NCBI GenBank assembly: GCA_013396755.1
Contig: VWZF01003643.1
Span: 7,421 to 71,420, forward strand
DNA from: Sclerurus mexicanus
Taxonomy: Eukaryota > Chordata > Aves > Passeriformes > Furnariidae
DNA: 64,000 nucleotides
Reading direction: 5' to 3'
Shown here piece after piece: positions 61,301-64,000 of the stretch (its first letter is position 1; each line of letters opens with the position of its first letter). The translations under genes and the position numbers were made by a program. The notes beneath the pieces are model-generated. The model ran no database searches and had not been told where the DNA came from. It saw only the letters and a list, made by a program, of their open reading frames with translations.

Positions 61301-62719
61301 TAAACAGGGAACAGATGTTGGAAATAACCCCCTTTTTTCTTAGATATACTAACAAAAGGCAGTAGCCCCACACTTCATTTAGCATCTGTGTACGTGTTGT
61401 ACTGTGAAACAGTCCACTTAGATTTTACTCCTCATCTGTCAGTAGTTAAAGTCCTTTTAATAAGGTAATGAACTACTCATTCAAGATTTGATGCTTTAAA
61501 ATATCCCCAGACATGCTCAAGACAAAACAGAACTAAATTGCTTTAGGAGAGAGAATTTTTTTACCAGCATGGAGGTTCCATATACCAACAAAATTCTCCT
61601 AGTAAGAAAATATGATGACCATCATGACAGATTTACTTTCTCAAATGGACAGTGAGGCTTGGTCAGGGTGTGCAAGTTTATGGGAAAAGGAGTAAGGCAG
61701 ATGCTTCAGAGCTCTGCTATTTACTTCAAGCCTTGAAACAATTCTGCTCTCATCCTCATTTTCCTCCTCTTCCCAGATGAAGCTCACAAGTCCAGATTTA
61801 GTAGCAACTGAAATTTCTCTCCTGTGAAGAACTCCAGGAAAAGGATGATGGTTGAAAATGACCATTTCTTTACTTGTGAACTGAAGCAGGTGGGGAATGC
61901 TTTGAGAAAGGATGTCTCAAAGTTAAAAAGTAGGAAATTATCTTTCCCCAGGTCTCTTCACCTGCTGTTGAGCCTTACATCTCTCCCATGATTAAACCTG
62001 TGCATACAGCAATATCTGGTCTCCCCGCCTCTCTGTGACTGCTTCCGTCTGTGGAATTGTGTTGGAGTCACTTCACTAAAATCTGTACCTGTCCTCAGCC
62101 TTTCTCTTGCATATTCATTTGTCACACTGACAGTTTTCCATCTGATGAATCTGTTGGCAGCAGGAGAGTCTCTGTGAGAGTGAGGATTTGAACACCTGGC
62201 CTGAAACAGCCATTTCTGATTCTAGCTGGGGAAAAGCTACTAACTAGCTACTAAATCCAGCTCCTGGTCTGAGCAGTTCTTGAGGAAAAAAACTCTGTCA
62301 AAGGAGTCTACTTCAAAGACTGAGGTGCACAAGTTACCACAGCACAGATAATCCCATGGTTATCAACCTCTGCTTCAGCCTGCTCTGGGAGAGCCTGTCC
62401 ATGACTATAACAGTTACAGAAGTGTCAGCCAAGGGGAAGGACATCCCTGAGGTCCAGATCTTAGCAGTGATGACCACTCATCTCCCTTTGAACTAGAGTT
62501 CCATTAAAAGTGTTGGGTAATTATATTCACAACAGATGTCACAGAAAGGTCATGCCCCTGCAGGCATGAGGAGGATATACTTACACAAAGAATAGGTCAG
62601 GGAAAAGATAAATCTGTTATTTTTACCTGAAGGGCATAGTCCATCTCCTGGATAGGTCACCTGGGCAACGGTCTGGTACCCCTGTTTCTGTAGAACTCTT
62701 GAGAGACCTTGTACTTATA
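55311..62719. other. Long non-coding stretch, nothing recognised
   Basis: About 7.4 kb of AT-rich DNA with frames up to 129 codons (60782-61171 plus, 58107-58478 minus) that match no family I know and lack splice or initiation context. An A/C-rich CAAA tract occupies about 57640-57720. No repeats of CR1 or LTR type are visible. Confidence 0.55.
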
Positions 62720-62790
62720 TAGAATTATAGGATCGTTTAGGTTGGAAAAGACCTCTAGTCTGGGATAGAGGGATCATCTAGTCCAGCCAT
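62720..62790 (-). mobile_element. Very short CR1 3' tail, antisense
   Basis: 'TAGAATTATAGGATCGTTTA' and 'GGTTGGAAAAGACCTCTAGT', followed by 'GGATCATCTAGTCCAGCCAT', are the antisense start of a common avian CR1 3' UTR. The copy is truncated after about 70 bases. Confidence 0.85.
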
Positions 62791-63248
62791 TAATACTGTC
62801 TTCTTCAGTTTAACGTGAGCTAAGGGTAAATCCCATCACAAATTCCTTTATATGCCTTACTAGTAGGAGATTTTGACATTTCCTTTCTCCTGTCTCAACT
62901 ATCAGTGTTTTTGTGGTATGTTGGCAGCTTTCAGCAGTGCACCCTCATATTTAATCTCTTGAATCCAAAGATTGTACATCTGAGAAGTTGTACCACAGCA
63001 CCAAACTCACATGCCAGCTGGGTTTCTCCCTGTGCAACAAGCTGTTGAGAGCAGGGAGAGAGATCAGGGCTGTGTATGACTCAGGCAGGTGGAGTCTGTC
63101 TACCATGTACTTGTGCTTCTCTGCAGCCACAGGTACACTCCATCAGTAGTGAAGCCCTTGGGCTTGTTCTGGAGCATTTCCACATACAGACTGATAGCAC
63201 TGAACTCCAGCGTGTTATTTATAAGCCTTCCACAGAATTTGACTACAG
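62791..63248. other. Non-coding spacer
   Basis: Sequence between the CR1 tail and the last LTR; nothing recognised. Confidence 0.5.
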
Positions 63249-63827
63249 TGGGTTGACCCTGGCTGGATGCCAGTCACCCACTAAGATGCTTGATCACTCC
63301 CCTCCTCAGCAGGATGGTGGAATGGAACAAAATAAGATGGGAAACAACTCGTAGGTCAAGATAAAATAGTTTACTAAAGCAAAAGTGAAAGGGTGCTCAC
63401 TGAAGGGAAGGAAAAAAATCCCCAAAGATTTTATTCTCTACTTCCCATCAGCAGTGGGCCACTTTCCAGGAAGCAAGGCTTCAGCACATACAGAAGTTAC
63501 GTGGAAGGCAAGCACTGTAAATAACCAATGCCCACCTTTCATCCTCCTTTACCCAGCTTTTATGTCTGAGGTGATGTTAAGTGGTATGCCTTTGGTCAGT
63601 TTGGGTCAACTGTCCTGGTTATGTCATCTCCCAAGATTTTTCCCAGGCCTGAACTACTGGTGGGAGGTCAAGGTGATGGAGAGACAGCACTGATGCTGCA
63701 CCAGCATTGCTCAGCAGGAGCAGGAGTTGTTATCAACACCCTTCTAGCTACCAGTGTAAAGCAAAGCTCTGTGAGGGCTGCTGTGGGGAAGACGTACTTC
63801 TTCTCAGCTGGATCCAATACAGTGCCA
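63249..63827 (-). mobile_element. ERVL-like avian LTR, antisense, probably solo
   Basis: Starts with TGGGTTGACCC at 63249 (reverse complement of the family 3' tail) and ends with CAGTGCCA at 63820-63827. It contains the antisense diagnostic blocks 'AGATAAAATAGTTTA' (63360-63374), 'GCCTTTGGTCAGTTTGGGTC' (63588-63607), 'AACTGTCCTGGTTATGTC' just after it, and 'CATTGCTCAGCAGGAGCAGG' (63705-63724). It is the best-preserved of the three copies of this family here (579 bases). No retroviral coding sequence adjoins it, and no exact target-site duplication is seen. Confidence 0.85.
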
Positions 63828-64000
63828 TAGACAATAATGCTTGTTTTAAAGCCCTCTTGGGCCGATGTCCTTATCATGTGTCCTTTCTCAGATGAGGAAG
63901 TGTGCATGAGGAAACATCTTCTCCTTGTGGGGATAAAATCAGTGGCTAATGTGCATATCAGGTCTTGGAGGTTTCTGGAACAGAAAGAATAACAAAACGC
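63828..64000. other. Non-coding, right edge of window
   Basis: Short flank to the right of the last LTR; nothing recognised. Confidence 0.5.

Overview
The window is vertebrate nuclear DNA, almost certainly from a bird. The evidence is several fragments of the CR1 non-LTR retrotransposon (the dominant avian LINE) on both strands, three related LTRs that I recognise as the widespread avian ERVL-like type, low CpG and moderate GC over most of the length, one GC-rich CpG island at the left edge, and no long open reading frames. I cannot name the species, chromosome or neighbouring gene. Isolated single 'n' bases at 294, 3547, 3864, 16658 and 17564 mark collapsed assembly gaps, typical of a short-read draft assembly.

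Layout. Positions 1-540 are a CpG island, cut by the window edge, with an inverted CCAAT box, a GC box and a TATA-like A/T stretch that would suit rightward transcription. A good splice acceptor/donor pair at 1685-1845 could be a downstream exon of that transcript. From 2685 to 6567 lie two sense-strand CR1 fragments and a duplicated mini-contig between two gap bases. From 6568 to 15984 I see nothing but ordinary non-coding DNA. Positions 15985-19568 hold an antisense CR1 segment that reaches the N-terminus of ORF2, present as four overlapping, apparently identical copies; two junctions carry an 'n' and one is seamless. Two more antisense CR1 3' fragments follow (20003-20470 and 21600-22285), then two same-strand ERVL-like LTRs (23438-23965 and 24700-25216).

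From 25217 to about 54890 the sequence is mostly unannotatable non-coding DNA. It contains one CR1 3' end (44180-44520), a few splice-signal pairs that might be exons of a long non-coding RNA, and some notable transcription-factor-like motifs: a double POU octamer near 47800, and a POU palindrome followed by a full CTCF core near 52010-52095. A probable LTR of a different, GC-richer type lies at about 54892-55310. The right end holds a tiny CR1 3' tail at 62720-62790 and an antisense ERVL-like LTR at 63249-63827.

No intact protein-coding gene, tRNA, rRNA or CRISPR array is visible. The window reads as the promoter-proximal part of a gene, or its upstream flank, followed by a long intron or gene-poor region. 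I found no convincing undescribed biological system. The most checkable oddities are the perfect CR1 duplications, which are probably assembly artefacts at least in part, and the small motif clusters that may be regulatory elements.
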